From NCBI GenBank assembly GCA_041389565.1, contig JAWKRP010000004.1, positions 62,001 through 126,000 of the forward strand: a stretch of 64,000 nucleotides of DNA, read 5' to 3'. A program made the translations under genes and the position numbers. Under the pieces are notes generated by a model. That model was not told the DNA's origin, searched no databases, and saw only the letters and a program-made list of their open reading frames with translations. Shown in pieces: positions 52,591-61,058 of the stretch (the first letter of the stretch is position 1; every line of letters starts with the position of its first letter). Origin of the DNA: JACKEQ01 sp041389565. Lineage in GTDB: Bacteria; Myxococcota_A; UBA796; GCA-2862545.

Positions 52591-53694
52591 ATGCGTGCCT
52601 GGATGCTCGTCATCACCGCCCTCGCGGGGTGTGGCACGCCCTGGATCGAGGAGATCGACGGCGGGATGCGTCGACTCACCACCACGCTCGACACCAACGG
52701 TTCGGGGAACCTCAAGGCGATCGTACGCCCCTACGTGGGCGACAGCAGCATGCTCGTCACCGTGCAGCCCCTCGACGACCTGCAGGACTGCCACATCCGC
52801 ACGCTCCAGGTCGGTGCCGACGTGCCGTTCCGGGCCGACCAGGAGGTCGTGAGCGACCAGGCGCGCACGAACGCCGGCTACATCGGGCACGCCGTCACGC
52901 TCAACTGGCCGATCGCCGAAGACGACGGGTTCCTCCGGCCCAACGCCAACTACAAGGTGCAGGCGGGCATCGTCGACTCCACGCTCGTCTACACGCGGGG
53001 CCAGGCGCGGGTCAGCGCGCTGCTCAAGCAGGATGCCGACTTCTCGAGCGGAACGCTGCACGTCAACGTGATCTACGCGGGCGACACCGGCAGCGACTCC
53101 GAGATCGTCGAGGCCACCGACGCCGCGTTCGCGATCTGGCGCAACATCTACGAGGCGGCGGGCATCGAGCTCGACCTCCAGCTGTTCGACTACCCGCCCA
53201 CCGCCGTGCTCGCGCCCCCCGGTCAGGGCGACGCCGACGCCTACCGCGACATCTCGGCGTCCGCGCCGTTCGGCAGTGTGAACCTCGTGATCGTGCGCGA
53301 GCTCTCGGCGGGCTTCGAAGACGTGTTCGGGTTCTCGGGCGACATCCCCGGTCCCCTGGTGCCCTCCGGCCGCAGCGCCGTCGCGGTGAGCGCCGCGCTC
53401 CACGCGGGGGGCGACGGGCGCTTCTCGGCGGCGGAGATCCAGATCCTCGCCGAGACCATGGCGCACGAGACCGGCCACTACCTCGGCCTGTTCCACCCCG
53501 TCGAGACCACCTTCGACAGCTGGGACGCCCTCGCCGACACGCCCGACTGCGGCTCCGAGCTCAACTGCCTCCAGAGCCTCGGCACCAACGTCATGTTCCC
53601 GTTCCCCATCTGCGACGCCGTCTCGTGCGTGCCGCAGACGGGCATCTCCCCGCAGCAGGGGGGCGTGATGAACCGCTACACGGGCGTGCGCTGA
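52591..53694 (+). CDS. Metzincin-type zinc protease lipoprotein (copy 1)
   Basis: 367 residues. Signal MRAWMLVITALAGC with lipobox LAGC (Cys14). An N-terminal beta domain of about 150 residues (LNWPIAEDD, HVNVIYAGD) is followed by a metalloprotease domain. HETGHYLGLFHPVE is the extended zinc motif HExxHxxGxxH, and GTNVMFP carries the Met-turn, so it is a metzincin of the M43/M57-like type. Cys residues after the motif (DCGSELNC, ICDAVSC) probably pair. The C-terminal Q-rich stretch (SPQQGGVMNRY) is usual in this clan. A GGAGAG motif precedes the ATG. Coupled to a paralogue. Confidence 0.85.
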   Translation: MRAWMLVITALAGCGTPWIEEIDGGMRRLTTTLDTNGSGNLKAIVRPYVGDSSMLVTVQPLDDLQDCHIRTLQVGADVPFRADQEVVSDQARTNAGYIGHAVTLNWPIAEDDGFLRPNANYKVQAGIVDSTLVYTRGQARVSALLKQDADFSSGTLHVNVIYAGDTGSDSEIVEATDAAFAIWRNIYEAAGIELDLQLFDYPPTAVLAPPGQGDADAYRDISASAPFGSVNLVIVRELSAGFEDVFGFSGDIPGPLVPSGRSAVAVSAALHAGGDGRFSAAEIQILAETMAHETGHYLGLFHPVETTFDSWDALADTPDCGSELNCLQSLGTNVMFPFPICDAVSCVPQTGISPQQGGVMNRYTGVR

Positions 53695-54800
53695 CGCGGG
53701 CGCCCGCGCTGGTCGGCCTCCTGGCGCTCGGGTGTGGCGCGCCCGTCGAGGAGTCCACGTCGGGGCGCCTCCGCGTGCTCGAGACCTGGGGATGGGCCGG
53801 GTCCAACGGGCGGATCGCGATGTCGGTGGTCCCGGAGCCCGGCGAGACGCGCCTCCTGGCCACGGCCATCCCGGTCGACCCCACCCTCGACTGCTACGTC
53901 CGCCAGCTCGAGGTCCCCGGCGCGGGCGCCGTCTACGACTTCTCGGCGGAGCTCGACTCCGACCGCCGTCGGTCGAACGCCGGCTACGTCAGCGACATCG
54001 CCACCCTGAACTGGCCGATCACCCCGTCCGACGTGCCCCTCGTGCCCGGCCGCTCCCACCAGGTGCAGTTCGGCGTGGCGACGGATGCGCTCGTGCCCAC
54101 CCCGGGCTGGCTGCGCATGGCGGTCGTCCTCGCCGGGGACGACGGGCTCCCCACGCGCACGCTGGCCGTCGACCTCGTCCTGTACGGGCGGATCGCCGAC
54201 GACCCCGCGCTCCGCGACGCCACCGACGGCGCCATCGAGCGCTGGCGCGTCCTGTACGAGACCGTCGGAATCGACCTCGCCGTCACCTCCCGCACCCTCG
54301 ACGGCCCTGTCCTCCCCCCGCCCAACGCCCCCGAAGGAGGCGAGCTGTGGGACCGCATCGCCGCCACGGGCCCGCTCGACGCCGTGCACGTCGTGGTCGC
54401 CCCCGACGAGGGCAGCTCGGACCGCGGCGTCGTGGGCGTCTCGGGCGACATCCCCGGGCCCCTCGTCCCCAGCCGTCGGACCGGCATCCGCATCGTCCCG
54501 GAGCGCCTCTGCGGGGTGGACGGCGCGTGCGGGCCCGCCGACGTGCGGATGTTCGGCGAGGTGATGGCGCACGAGGTGGGCCACTTCCTCGGCCTGTTCC
54601 ACCCGGTGGAGCAGGACTGGGGCCGCTGGGACGCCCTCTCCGACACCGTGGAGTGCGACGCGCTCCTCCCGTGCGAGCAGGCGCTCGGCACCAACGTGAT
54701 GTTCCCGTACCCCGTGTGCACGGTGGACGGCTGTGTGCCGCAGACCGCCCTCACCGAGCAGCAGGGAGACGTCCTGACCGGCTGGGTCGGCGTACAGTAG
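53691..54800 (+). CDS. Metzincin-type zinc protease lipoprotein (copy 2), CTG start
   Basis: About 369 residues, paralogous to copy 1 over its whole length. No ATG, GTG or TTG lies before the lipoprotein signal; the CTG at 53691 overlaps the previous stop as CTGA and gives LTRAPALVGLLALGC with the lipobox LALGC in register with copy 1. The beta domain (NAGYVSDIATLNWPI) and protease domain (HEVGHFLGLFHPVE; Met-turn GTNVMFP) are intact. Both copies should be active zinc proteases on the outside of the cell or in the periplasm. Target unknown. Confidence 0.85.
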   Translation: MTRAPALVGLLALGCGAPVEESTSGRLRVLETWGWAGSNGRIAMSVVPEPGETRLLATAIPVDPTLDCYVRQLEVPGAGAVYDFSAELDSDRRRSNAGYVSDIATLNWPITPSDVPLVPGRSHQVQFGVATDALVPTPGWLRMAVVLAGDDGLPTRTLAVDLVLYGRIADDPALRDATDGAIERWRVLYETVGIDLAVTSRTLDGPVLPPPNAPEGGELWDRIAATGPLDAVHVVVAPDEGSSDRGVVGVSGDIPGPLVPSRRTGIRIVPERLCGVDGACGPADVRMFGEVMAHEVGHFLGLFHPVEQDWGRWDALSDTVECDALLPCEQALGTNVMFPYPVCTVDGCVPQTALTEQQGDVLTGWVGVQ

Positions 54801-54834
54801 GCACATCCGCCGCGAACGGCGGACCGGAGGGTGG

Positions 54835-57207
54835 ATGACCGAGCCCCTGAACCCGACAGAGCTGCGCTGGACCTGTCCGCTCGACGCGCTGGAGTTCCAG
54901 ACCACCGCCGAGCTCGAGCCCTGCGACCACATCATCGGGCAGGACGCCGCTTCCGAGGCCCTCCGCTTCGGGCTCGCCTTCCGGGCGCCCGGGCAGCACG
55001 TGTTCGTGCGTGGAGAAGACGGCACGGGCCGCCTCACGCTCGTGCAGGACCTCCTGTCCGACCCTCCGGCCCTGCCCGACTCCGCGCGGGATCGCGTCGT
55101 GGTGATGGACTTCGACCAGCCCGACCGCCCCGCGCTGCTCTCCCTCGGGCTCGGGCGCGCTCCCGCGTTCAAGGCCGCGGTGGCCGAGCTCTCGCGCTTC
55201 GTCGAGGACGACCTGCTCCAGGAGGTCGAGAGCACCGTGGCCGTCGCGAAGCAGCAGCTGGATCAGGACGCCCAGCACGCGCTCGCGCAGACTGCCGACC
55301 CCTTCGAGGCCGGCCTGGCCGAAGCCGGGCTGGCGCTCGCGCGCGTCACCGACGAAGACGGCGAGACCGAGACTCGCGTGCTCCCCGTCGTGGATGGCGA
55401 GCCCGTGCAGGTGTCGCAGCTCGAAGCGGCCGCGAACCGCGGAGAGCTCGACGCGGAGGAGCTGGCTGCGATCCTGGCCGCCATCACGCGCTTCACCGCG
55501 CACCTCGCCGACGTCACCCGCAGCGCGCGCACCGTGCACCGCGACCACCAGCAGAAGCTCGAGCGCCTGTTCTCCGAGGCCGCCGACGCCCTGCTGGCCG
55601 CGCGCATCGCGCCCATCGTCGAGAGCTTCCCGGCGTCCGCCACGTTCCTCGACCAGCTCCGCACGTACACCACGTCGCGCATCGCCGCGCTCGACGAGCA
55701 CGCCGAGGAGCTGGTCGCGCCCTTCCGGGTGAACGTGCTGCTCACGCGCCCGGCCACCAGCCGTCGTCCGGTGGTGATCGAGAACGCGCCCAGCGTGCAG
55801 ACCCTGCTCGGCACGATCGACGTGCCCATCGACGACGACACGCCGCCACACCTCGGGATCCGCGCGGGCGCCCTGCTGCGCGCCGACGGGGGCACGCTCG
55901 TGCTCGACGCCCGCGCGCTCCTGCGCAGGGATGGCGCCTGGGAGGCCCTGTCGCGCTGCCTGCGGACGGGAGTGGTCGAGCTCCTGCCCGACGAGTCGCC
56001 CACCACCCTGCGCCCCCCGGGCATCAAGCCGCACCCCATCCCGATCGACGTGAAGGTCGTGCTGCTCGGCGACGACACGCTGTACTACCTGCTCGACCAG
56101 AACGACCCCGACTTCCCGGGCCTGTTCAAGGTGCTCGCCGACCTCGACGCCACGCTGCCCGCGACGCCCGACTCGATTGCCGCATATGCGCGTGTGGTCG
56201 CGGGGCTCGCGAAGCGGGAGTCGCTGCCACCCTTCCAGCGGGGCGCGGTCGCGGCCCTGGTCGAGCACGGCGCCCGCATCGCGTCGCGCGGGGGCAAGCT
56301 CACCGCGCGGTTCGGCCGGCTCGCCGACATCGCACGCGAGGCCGCGTTCCTCGCGAACGGCGCGCCGGTCGTGCGCGACCACGTGCTCGACGCCATCCGA
56401 CGCACGAAGCGCCGCGCAGACGGTCCCGGGCGCCACTTCCGCGAGCAGGTCGCCGAGGGCAGCATCCGGATCCTCACCTCGGGCACCGCGATGGGCGAGA
56501 TCAACGGTCTGGCCGTGATCCAGGCGGGTCCGCTCACCTACGGCATGCCGACGCGGATCACCGCGTCTGCCGGGCCCGGGACGGGCGGCGCCATCAACGT
56601 CGAGCAGGAAGCGCTCCTGTCCGGCCAGATCCACGTGAAGAGCTTCCACATCCTGAACGGCCTGCTGCGGCGGCTGATCCACGCGCCCCACCCGCTCGCG
56701 TTCGATGCCTCCATCGCGTTCGAGCAGTCGTATGGCGGCATCGACGGCGACAGCGCGAGCGCGGCCAGCTTCTGCGTGCTCCTGAGCGCGCTCACCGGCC
56801 TCGAGCTCCGCCAGGATCTCGCGATGACGGGCGCCATCGACCAGGTCGGCAACCTCATGCCCATCGGCGCGGTGAACGAGAAGGTCGAGGGCTTCTTCGA
56901 CTGCTGCGCCGCTGCCGGGCTCTCCGGCACCCAGGGGGTCGTCGTGCCCACGCCGAACGCACGCGACCTCATGCTGCGGCACGATGTCGTCCAGGCCGCC
57001 ACGGCGGGGCAGTTCGCGGTCTACGCGGTGTCCCGGATCGAAGACGCCATCGCGCTGTTCTTCGACCGCCCGGCCACCGAGGTGCTCGACGCCGCACGCA
57101 CGGCGCTCGAGGGCCACTGGCGTGCCGCGGAGTCCGCGCCCGCGCAGTCCTGGTCGCTGCGACGCCAGCTCCGCCGGGTCGCGCTCGACGCCCGCAAGAC
57201 GGACTGA
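54835..57207 (+). CDS. Lon-family ATP-dependent protease (YcbZ-like)
   Basis: 790 residues. The N-terminal segment has an AAA-like nucleotide motif, GEDGTGRLT at 60-68, where Arg replaces the Walker Lys, as often in this group. A long middle region has a coiled helix (VAVAKQQLDQDAQHALAQ). The C-terminal S16 protease domain carries the Ser-Lys dyad: Ser640 in DGDSASAASF and Lys683 in GAVNEKVEGFF, with PIGAVNEK typical. It lacks the Lon N-terminal domain and resembles YcbZ/LonB-type proteins. Substrates unknown. GGAGG precedes the ATG. A hairpin at 57244 follows. Confidence 0.92.
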   Translation: MTEPLNPTELRWTCPLDALEFQTTAELEPCDHIIGQDAASEALRFGLAFRAPGQHVFVRGEDGTGRLTLVQDLLSDPPALPDSARDRVVVMDFDQPDRPALLSLGLGRAPAFKAAVAELSRFVEDDLLQEVESTVAVAKQQLDQDAQHALAQTADPFEAGLAEAGLALARVTDEDGETETRVLPVVDGEPVQVSQLEAAANRGELDAEELAAILAAITRFTAHLADVTRSARTVHRDHQQKLERLFSEAADALLAARIAPIVESFPASATFLDQLRTYTTSRIAALDEHAEELVAPFRVNVLLTRPATSRRPVVIENAPSVQTLLGTIDVPIDDDTPPHLGIRAGALLRADGGTLVLDARALLRRDGAWEALSRCLRTGVVELLPDESPTTLRPPGIKPHPIPIDVKVVLLGDDTLYYLLDQNDPDFPGLFKVLADLDATLPATPDSIAAYARVVAGLAKRESLPPFQRGAVAALVEHGARIASRGGKLTARFGRLADIAREAAFLANGAPVVRDHVLDAIRRTKRRADGPGRHFREQVAEGSIRILTSGTAMGEINGLAVIQAGPLTYGMPTRITASAGPGTGGAINVEQEALLSGQIHVKSFHILNGLLRRLIHAPHPLAFDASIAFEQSYGGIDGDSASAASFCVLLSALTGLELRQDLAMTGAIDQVGNLMPIGAVNEKVEGFFDCCAAAGLSGTQGVVVPTPNARDLMLRHDVVQAATAGQFAVYAVSRIEDAIALFFDRPATEVLDAARTALEGHWRAAESAPAQSWSLRRQLRRVALDARKTD

Positions 57208-57243
57208 CACCGACCGACGTCCGTCGCGCCTGCCGCCCGGGAA

Positions 57244-57259
57244 CCCCGTGTCCACGGGG
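57244..57259 (+). terminator. Hairpin downstream of the Lon-like gene
   Basis: CCCCGTG-TC-CACGGGG, a perfect 7-base stem, 37 bases after the stop and just upstream of the next sigma-54-like promoter, where it could separate the two units. Confidence 0.45.
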
Positions 57260-57268
57260 CTCTCGCAG

Positions 57269-57284
57269 TGGCCTCCCGCTTGCA
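57269..57284 (+). promoter_or_regulatory. Candidate sigma-54 promoter of a 123-residue protein gene
   Basis: TGGCCTCCCGCTTGCA has GG-N10-GC spacing, with TGGC and TTGCA at the two elements. The GC ends 33 bases before the ATG at 57316, the same geometry as the promoters at 2464-2477 and 5424-5437. Confidence 0.5.
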
Positions 57285-57315
57285 TCGGCACAGGGTCCAT
57301 CCCTCTGGAGGCTCT

Positions 57316-57687
57316 ATGACCACGCTGATGCTCCTCGACGACTGTGTCTCTCGCGCCCGCTGTGTCCCCGCCGTGCTCGACGGTCACCTCTCCGGTCCCG
57401 GCGACGCGGCGCTCGAGTACTGCGACGCCCTGCTCGAAGACCTCGACGCCGCGCTGGAGCGCTGCAACCACGCCGTCCGGTGCGGGGCCGACCTCGACCT
57501 CGTGGTGTCGCAGGTGCTGCAGCTCAAGTGGCTCGTGTACTGCGCGCTGCGGCGGCACCTCACCGCGAAGGGCTGGTCCGACACCGCGCTGGCCGCCTTC
57601 GCCTACACGGCGGCGTGCGATCTGCGCGACAGCCGCGATCGGGTCGACGCCGCACGGTCCGAGACGCGCCTCGCCCGAGCCGGATAG
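57316..57687 (+). CDS. Small helical orphan protein (123 residues)
   Basis: Family not recognised. The sequence is almost wholly helical: ALEYCDALLEDLDAALERCNHAV, LVVSQVLQLKWLVYCALRRHL and ALAAFAYTAACDLRDSRDRVDAA. Five Cys are present (DDCVSRARC near the N-terminus, then YCDA, RCNH, YCALR and ACDL), which could bind metal or pair. No signal peptide or membrane span. GGAGG stands 6 bases before the ATG, and a sigma-54-like promoter lies upstream. Like the 56-residue protein at 5468, this seems a sigma-54-regulated small protein of unknown role. Confidence 0.7.
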   Translation: MTTLMLLDDCVSRARCVPAVLDGHLSGPGDAALEYCDALLEDLDAALERCNHAVRCGADLDLVVSQVLQLKWLVYCALRRHLTAKGWSDTALAAFAYTAACDLRDSRDRVDAARSETRLARAG

Positions 57688-57695
57688 ACCGCGCC

Positions 57696-58067
57696 ATGCG
57701 CATCGACGTCCCCGACGGCGAGGTGGTCGACCGGATCACCATCCTCGAGCTCAAGGTCCGGTTCCTCGGGCCCGAGAAGCGCGTGCACGCCGAGCGCGAG
57801 CTCACGGGCCTGCAGGCCGCGTGGCACGACCAGCTCGGGGTCCCGCTCGACACCCTCGCTGCCCTGCCGCGCCTGCGCGAGGTGAACGCGGCCCTGTGGA
57901 GCGTGGAGGACGAGCTTCGCGAGCTCGAGCGCCGGGCGGCCTTCGACGACCGGTTCGTGGCGCTCGCCCGCAGCGTCTACGTGCTGAACGACGAGCGCGC
58001 CCGACTGAAGGCCGCGATCAGCGAGGCGACCGGCTCACGGCTGCGCGAGCAGAAGTCGTACACCTGA
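57696..58067 (+). CDS. DUF6165-like protein
   Basis: 123 residues. The N-terminus VPDGEVVDRITILELKVRFL matches the conserved (D/G)E(L/V)(I/V)D(K/R)ITILE(I/L)K motif of DUF6165 proteins. The rest is helical with charged heptads (REVNAALWSVEDELRELERRAAF, YVLNDERARLKAAI), suggesting a coiled coil. Function unknown. It follows the 123-residue gene with an 8-base gap and no promoter, so probably shares its transcript and its sigma-54 control. Confidence 0.7.
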   Translation: MRIDVPDGEVVDRITILELKVRFLGPEKRVHAERELTGLQAAWHDQLGVPLDTLAALPRLREVNAALWSVEDELRELERRAAFDDRFVALARSVYVLNDERARLKAAISEATGSRLREQKSYT

Positions 58068-58095
58068 CCGGGAGCCTTCGGCGAGCTGGCCTGGC

Positions 58096-59043
58096 TCAGC
58101 CGAGGCTGATGCTCGCTGCACGCACGCGGATGCGGCCTCGCTCGCGCTCGAGGAAGGAGGGGTCGAGGCCGGCCTTCTTGAGGTCCGACCGGAGCCGGTA
58201 GACCACCACCGACAGCCGGTTGCTCACGTCGCCAGCAGCGGTACGGCCCCACACCGCGGTGACCGCATCGACGTCGTCCATCCAGCCCTCTTCGTCGCGT
58301 GCGAGCCCGGCTTCCCGGTCGCGGAGGACCTGCTGGGCGAGCACGTACACGAGCGTGGCGCGCGTCTCGCCTTCGACCTCGAGGGAGGCGGACCCATCGT
58401 CGTTCACCCGCGCGATGGGCGTGCGGCCCTCGAGGGTGGCGACCACGTGGTAGTGCCCGGAGCCCCACGTGGGACGGACGGTTCGCGTGGGAGGCTGGCG
58501 GGAGGACGGCAGGACGCGCAGCTCGAGCGCTCCGGCCTCGATCACCTCGCCGGGACGGACCTTACGGCTCGTGCCGTCGCACGAGAGCATGACGCTGCCC
58601 TCGCGCAGCTCGAGCACGTGCTGGACCATGCCGGGCACCCGCAGGTGGGCGTCACCATCCCCGATGACGAACCGCAGCCGCAGCGGGTACCGCATTCCGC
58701 TGTGCAGGTCTTCGACGACGTACTCGGGCACGTGCAGCCGGTCGGCGCCTTCGTCGATCCGGAGCGTGACGGCCGACCCCAGGCGCACGTGGTCGCCGAG
58801 GTTCAACCGGGTGCGCACCGAGATCCGCTCGTCGCCGATGAAGGTGCCGTTCGTGCTCCCGGAGTCGGTGACCCACAGGCTGCCGCCTTCCACCCAGAAC
58901 CGGGCATGCTGGCTGGAGATCCGCTCCGAGGGGATCACGAGGTCGTTCCCACCGCCACGCCCGACCGTCAGCTGTTCGCCGACCGGAACGCGGCGATCGA
59001 TGCCATCTTCGCCTGTCCAGGCGAGCTCAAACCGCACGATCAT
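58096..59043 (-). CDS. FHA-domain protein with C-terminal winged-helix-like region
   Basis: 315 residues. The FHA domain lies at about 22-95: VGRGGGNDLVIPSERISSQHARF and TDSGSTNGTFIGDERI carry the phospho-Thr-binding Arg, Ser and Asn-Gly. Beta strands about 110-190 form a second, lower-similarity FHA-like sandwich. The C-terminal ~90 residues (EGETRATLVYVLAQQVLRD ... LSVVVYRLRSDLKKAGLD ... GRIRVRA) resemble the winged helix of OmpR/SARP-type regulators, with VVVYRLRSDLKKAG as recognition helix. It may thus be a transcription regulator switched by binding phospho-Thr made by the Ser/Thr kinases here. The last two points are inference. Confidence 0.78.
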   Translation of the reverse strand: MIVRFELAWTGEDGIDRRVPVGEQLTVGRGGGNDLVIPSERISSQHARFWVEGGSLWVTDSGSTNGTFIGDERISVRTRLNLGDHVRLGSAVTLRIDEGADRLHVPEYVVEDLHSGMRYPLRLRFVIGDGDAHLRVPGMVQHVLELREGSVMLSCDGTSRKVRPGEVIEAGALELRVLPSSRQPPTRTVRPTWGSGHYHVVATLEGRTPIARVNDDGSASLEVEGETRATLVYVLAQQVLRDREAGLARDEEGWMDDVDAVTAVWGRTAAGDVSNRLSVVVYRLRSDLKKAGLDPSFLERERGRIRVRAASISLG

Positions 59044-59159
59044 GACTCCCCGTATCCGCTTGGGGTGTGCCCCGCCCGCTCACCAATGGTCCTCCCGAAC
59101 CGTCGCTGTCGCTGACGATACCCACTGCGGCGCGGGAATCCCACCCCCGGACCGCACGC

Positions 59160-60947
59160 TCACGCGAGATCGAGCAACCGGCGCACCACGGAACGCATGC
59201 CGCGCTGCAATCGGGTGGGCGGAACCCTCGGTGGGAACGCGTCGGAATCGGTGCGCGGCACGAACAGGGCACCGCGCCGGCTGCCCCGCTCGAACATCGG
59301 GAAAGCGAGCAGACCCAGAAGTGACGAGCCCGGGGTGTGGTACACGCCCCGCCAGTCCTCGATCGGGCCGTCGTGCCCGTCGATCGTCAGATCGGGCAGC
59401 GGGTCGCCGAACCAGTCGAGCGCCTGCTTCAGCGGGTGCACGGCCGACAGCACCACGCCGAGATCCCGCGCGACCACGCGGTCCACCGCGAGGGCGTCCT
59501 CCCCGGCGTAGAACCGCAGGGGGGTCGCCGGCCAGGCACTGCCGAGCACCCCCGCCACGCCGTCCGCCACGTCGGACCATGCGTCGAGCAGCGCCAGGTG
59601 CGGCGGGTACTGGTCGAGCACCATCAGCATGCTGGTCGCGCGATCGGCCCGCCGGTCGGCGAACAGGAAGCCCTCGGTCGGCGCGCCGAGACCCTGGAGG
59701 GCGTCCATCACGAGCGCAGCCTGGTCGACCGGGTGGCACGCCAGCTTGCCGAACGCGATCCTCAGGTCAGCCTCCGCCCAGGCCCGGCTCACCGTGCGCT
59801 GCGCGGTGCCCCGACGGTACGGGCCCGGCACGGCGTCCGCAGCGGCGTCGACCAGCGTGAACGGCCCGTCGATCCCGAAGTACCGCGCGACCTCGTCCAC
59901 CGAGCGCCCCCCGAGGAACCGGTCGTACAGGTTCGGCGCCTCGAGCACGCTCACCCGCGCGCCCCGCGACACCAGGAGCTCTGCGAGCCGACGGATCAGG
60001 ACGGGCGCCACGATCGGGCTCGGATCGTCGCGGTGCGTGCCGCGCATGAACACGGTCTTCACGGCCACGTGCATTCCCGGACGCACGCGCTCCAACAGCC
60101 CGCTGTCGGAGATCAGCGCCTCGAACGCCGACTCGCGCTCGGCGACCTGCGCGCCCTGCACCACCTGCACCCGCCCGCCGAACCCCACCCCGGACACCGA
60201 CGACGGCACCATGACCGGATCGACCGCCGCGATCCTCGCGAACAGGGCTTCGGCATCCAGCCCGTCGACGAGGCGGTCGGCGTCGTCGAACGACCTGTAA
60301 AGCACCTCGAACAGCGCCGCGTGACGGGCTTCGTCCTCCGCCATGCGCGCGAAGGCCTCCACGTCGGCCTCCGGTACGTGCACACCCGGGCTCGCGGCCA
60401 GCTCGACCATGCGGCGCCACGCGAGCTCCGCGGTGCGCTCCGCGTCGACGTTGAACACCGCGAAGTCCTTGAAGCTCTTGAACTGGAGCGCGGCACGGGC
60501 CTCTGCGGGGACCTTCCCGGCCAACGTGCCGCCGATCTCGAGCACCTCGGCGATCGCGCGGGCCACCGGCGCTTCCCGCCAGCGGTGGTGCTGCTGCACG
60601 GCGCTCACCCAGCCCGCGACCCCGCCCTGCAGCCTCGCCAGCGTGGTCTGCGCGCTCTGGAGCCAGCCGCCCTGGCTCTTCAGCACCCCCCGCACGTAGA
60701 CCGCGTGCATCTCCTCGTCTCGCCAGGCCCAGCGCAGCGCGTGCAGCACGGTCTGGCGCACGGCGTCGTCGATGGGCATGCGCGCGAGCCGCGCCTGGAT
60801 CCGGGCCTCTGCGTACGCGACCGCGACGATCTGCTCCCGCTCCATCCCGAGCAGCCACAGCCGCACGATCTGCTCTTCAGGAGGCAGGGAGCGCCAGCCG
60901 TCGAGCACGGCCACCATCTCGTCGAACACGCCCTCGGTGCCGCGCAC
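59160..60947 (-). CDS. Fusion of ferritin-like domain and DUF362
   Basis: 595 residues. The GTG at 60947 stands 6 bases after GGGAGG; an ATG two codons earlier touches the Shine-Dalgarno. The N-terminal ~230 residues form a four-helix ferritin-like bundle with metal-type EEMH (WRDEEMHAVYVRG) and EARH (AEDEARHAALFEVLY) motifs. The C-terminal ~330 residues match DUF362: VRPGMHVAVKTVFMRG, ADLRIAFGKLACHP, LALLDAWSDVADGVAG and YAGEDALAVDRV. DUF362 proteins often precede Fe-S domains, but no Cys cluster is present here. A di-iron N-terminus joined to DUF362 is unusual. Function unknown. Nearest recognisable neighbour is DsbD, divergent. Confidence 0.8.
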   Translation of the reverse strand: MRGTEGVFDEMVAVLDGWRSLPPEEQIVRLWLLGMEREQIVAVAYAEARIQARLARMPIDDAVRQTVLHALRWAWRDEEMHAVYVRGVLKSQGGWLQSAQTTLARLQGGVAGWVSAVQQHHRWREAPVARAIAEVLEIGGTLAGKVPAEARAALQFKSFKDFAVFNVDAERTAELAWRRMVELAASPGVHVPEADVEAFARMAEDEARHAALFEVLYRSFDDADRLVDGLDAEALFARIAAVDPVMVPSSVSGVGFGGRVQVVQGAQVAERESAFEALISDSGLLERVRPGMHVAVKTVFMRGTHRDDPSPIVAPVLIRRLAELLVSRGARVSVLEAPNLYDRFLGGRSVDEVARYFGIDGPFTLVDAAADAVPGPYRRGTAQRTVSRAWAEADLRIAFGKLACHPVDQAALVMDALQGLGAPTEGFLFADRRADRATSMLMVLDQYPPHLALLDAWSDVADGVAGVLGSAWPATPLRFYAGEDALAVDRVVARDLGVVLSAVHPLKQALDWFGDPLPDLTIDGHDGPIEDWRGVYHTPGSSLLGLLAFPMFERGSRRGALFVPRTDSDAFPPRVPPTRLQRGMRSVVRRLLDLA

Positions 60948-61058
60948 GCGCATCCTCCCGCACACCGGTCGTAACGGTTGCAGGCGGGGCTCGACACACA
61001 ATGACGCACGAACCCACGCCATCCGGATAGGGTCGAACCTCTCCGAGGTGTCCTGGTC

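Noticed and set aside
59030..59080. Fourth sigma-54-like element before the FHA gene (GGCAC-like with AAGC)
   Set aside because: The -12 element lacks TTGC and the spacing to the ATG (about 14 bases) differs from the other three.
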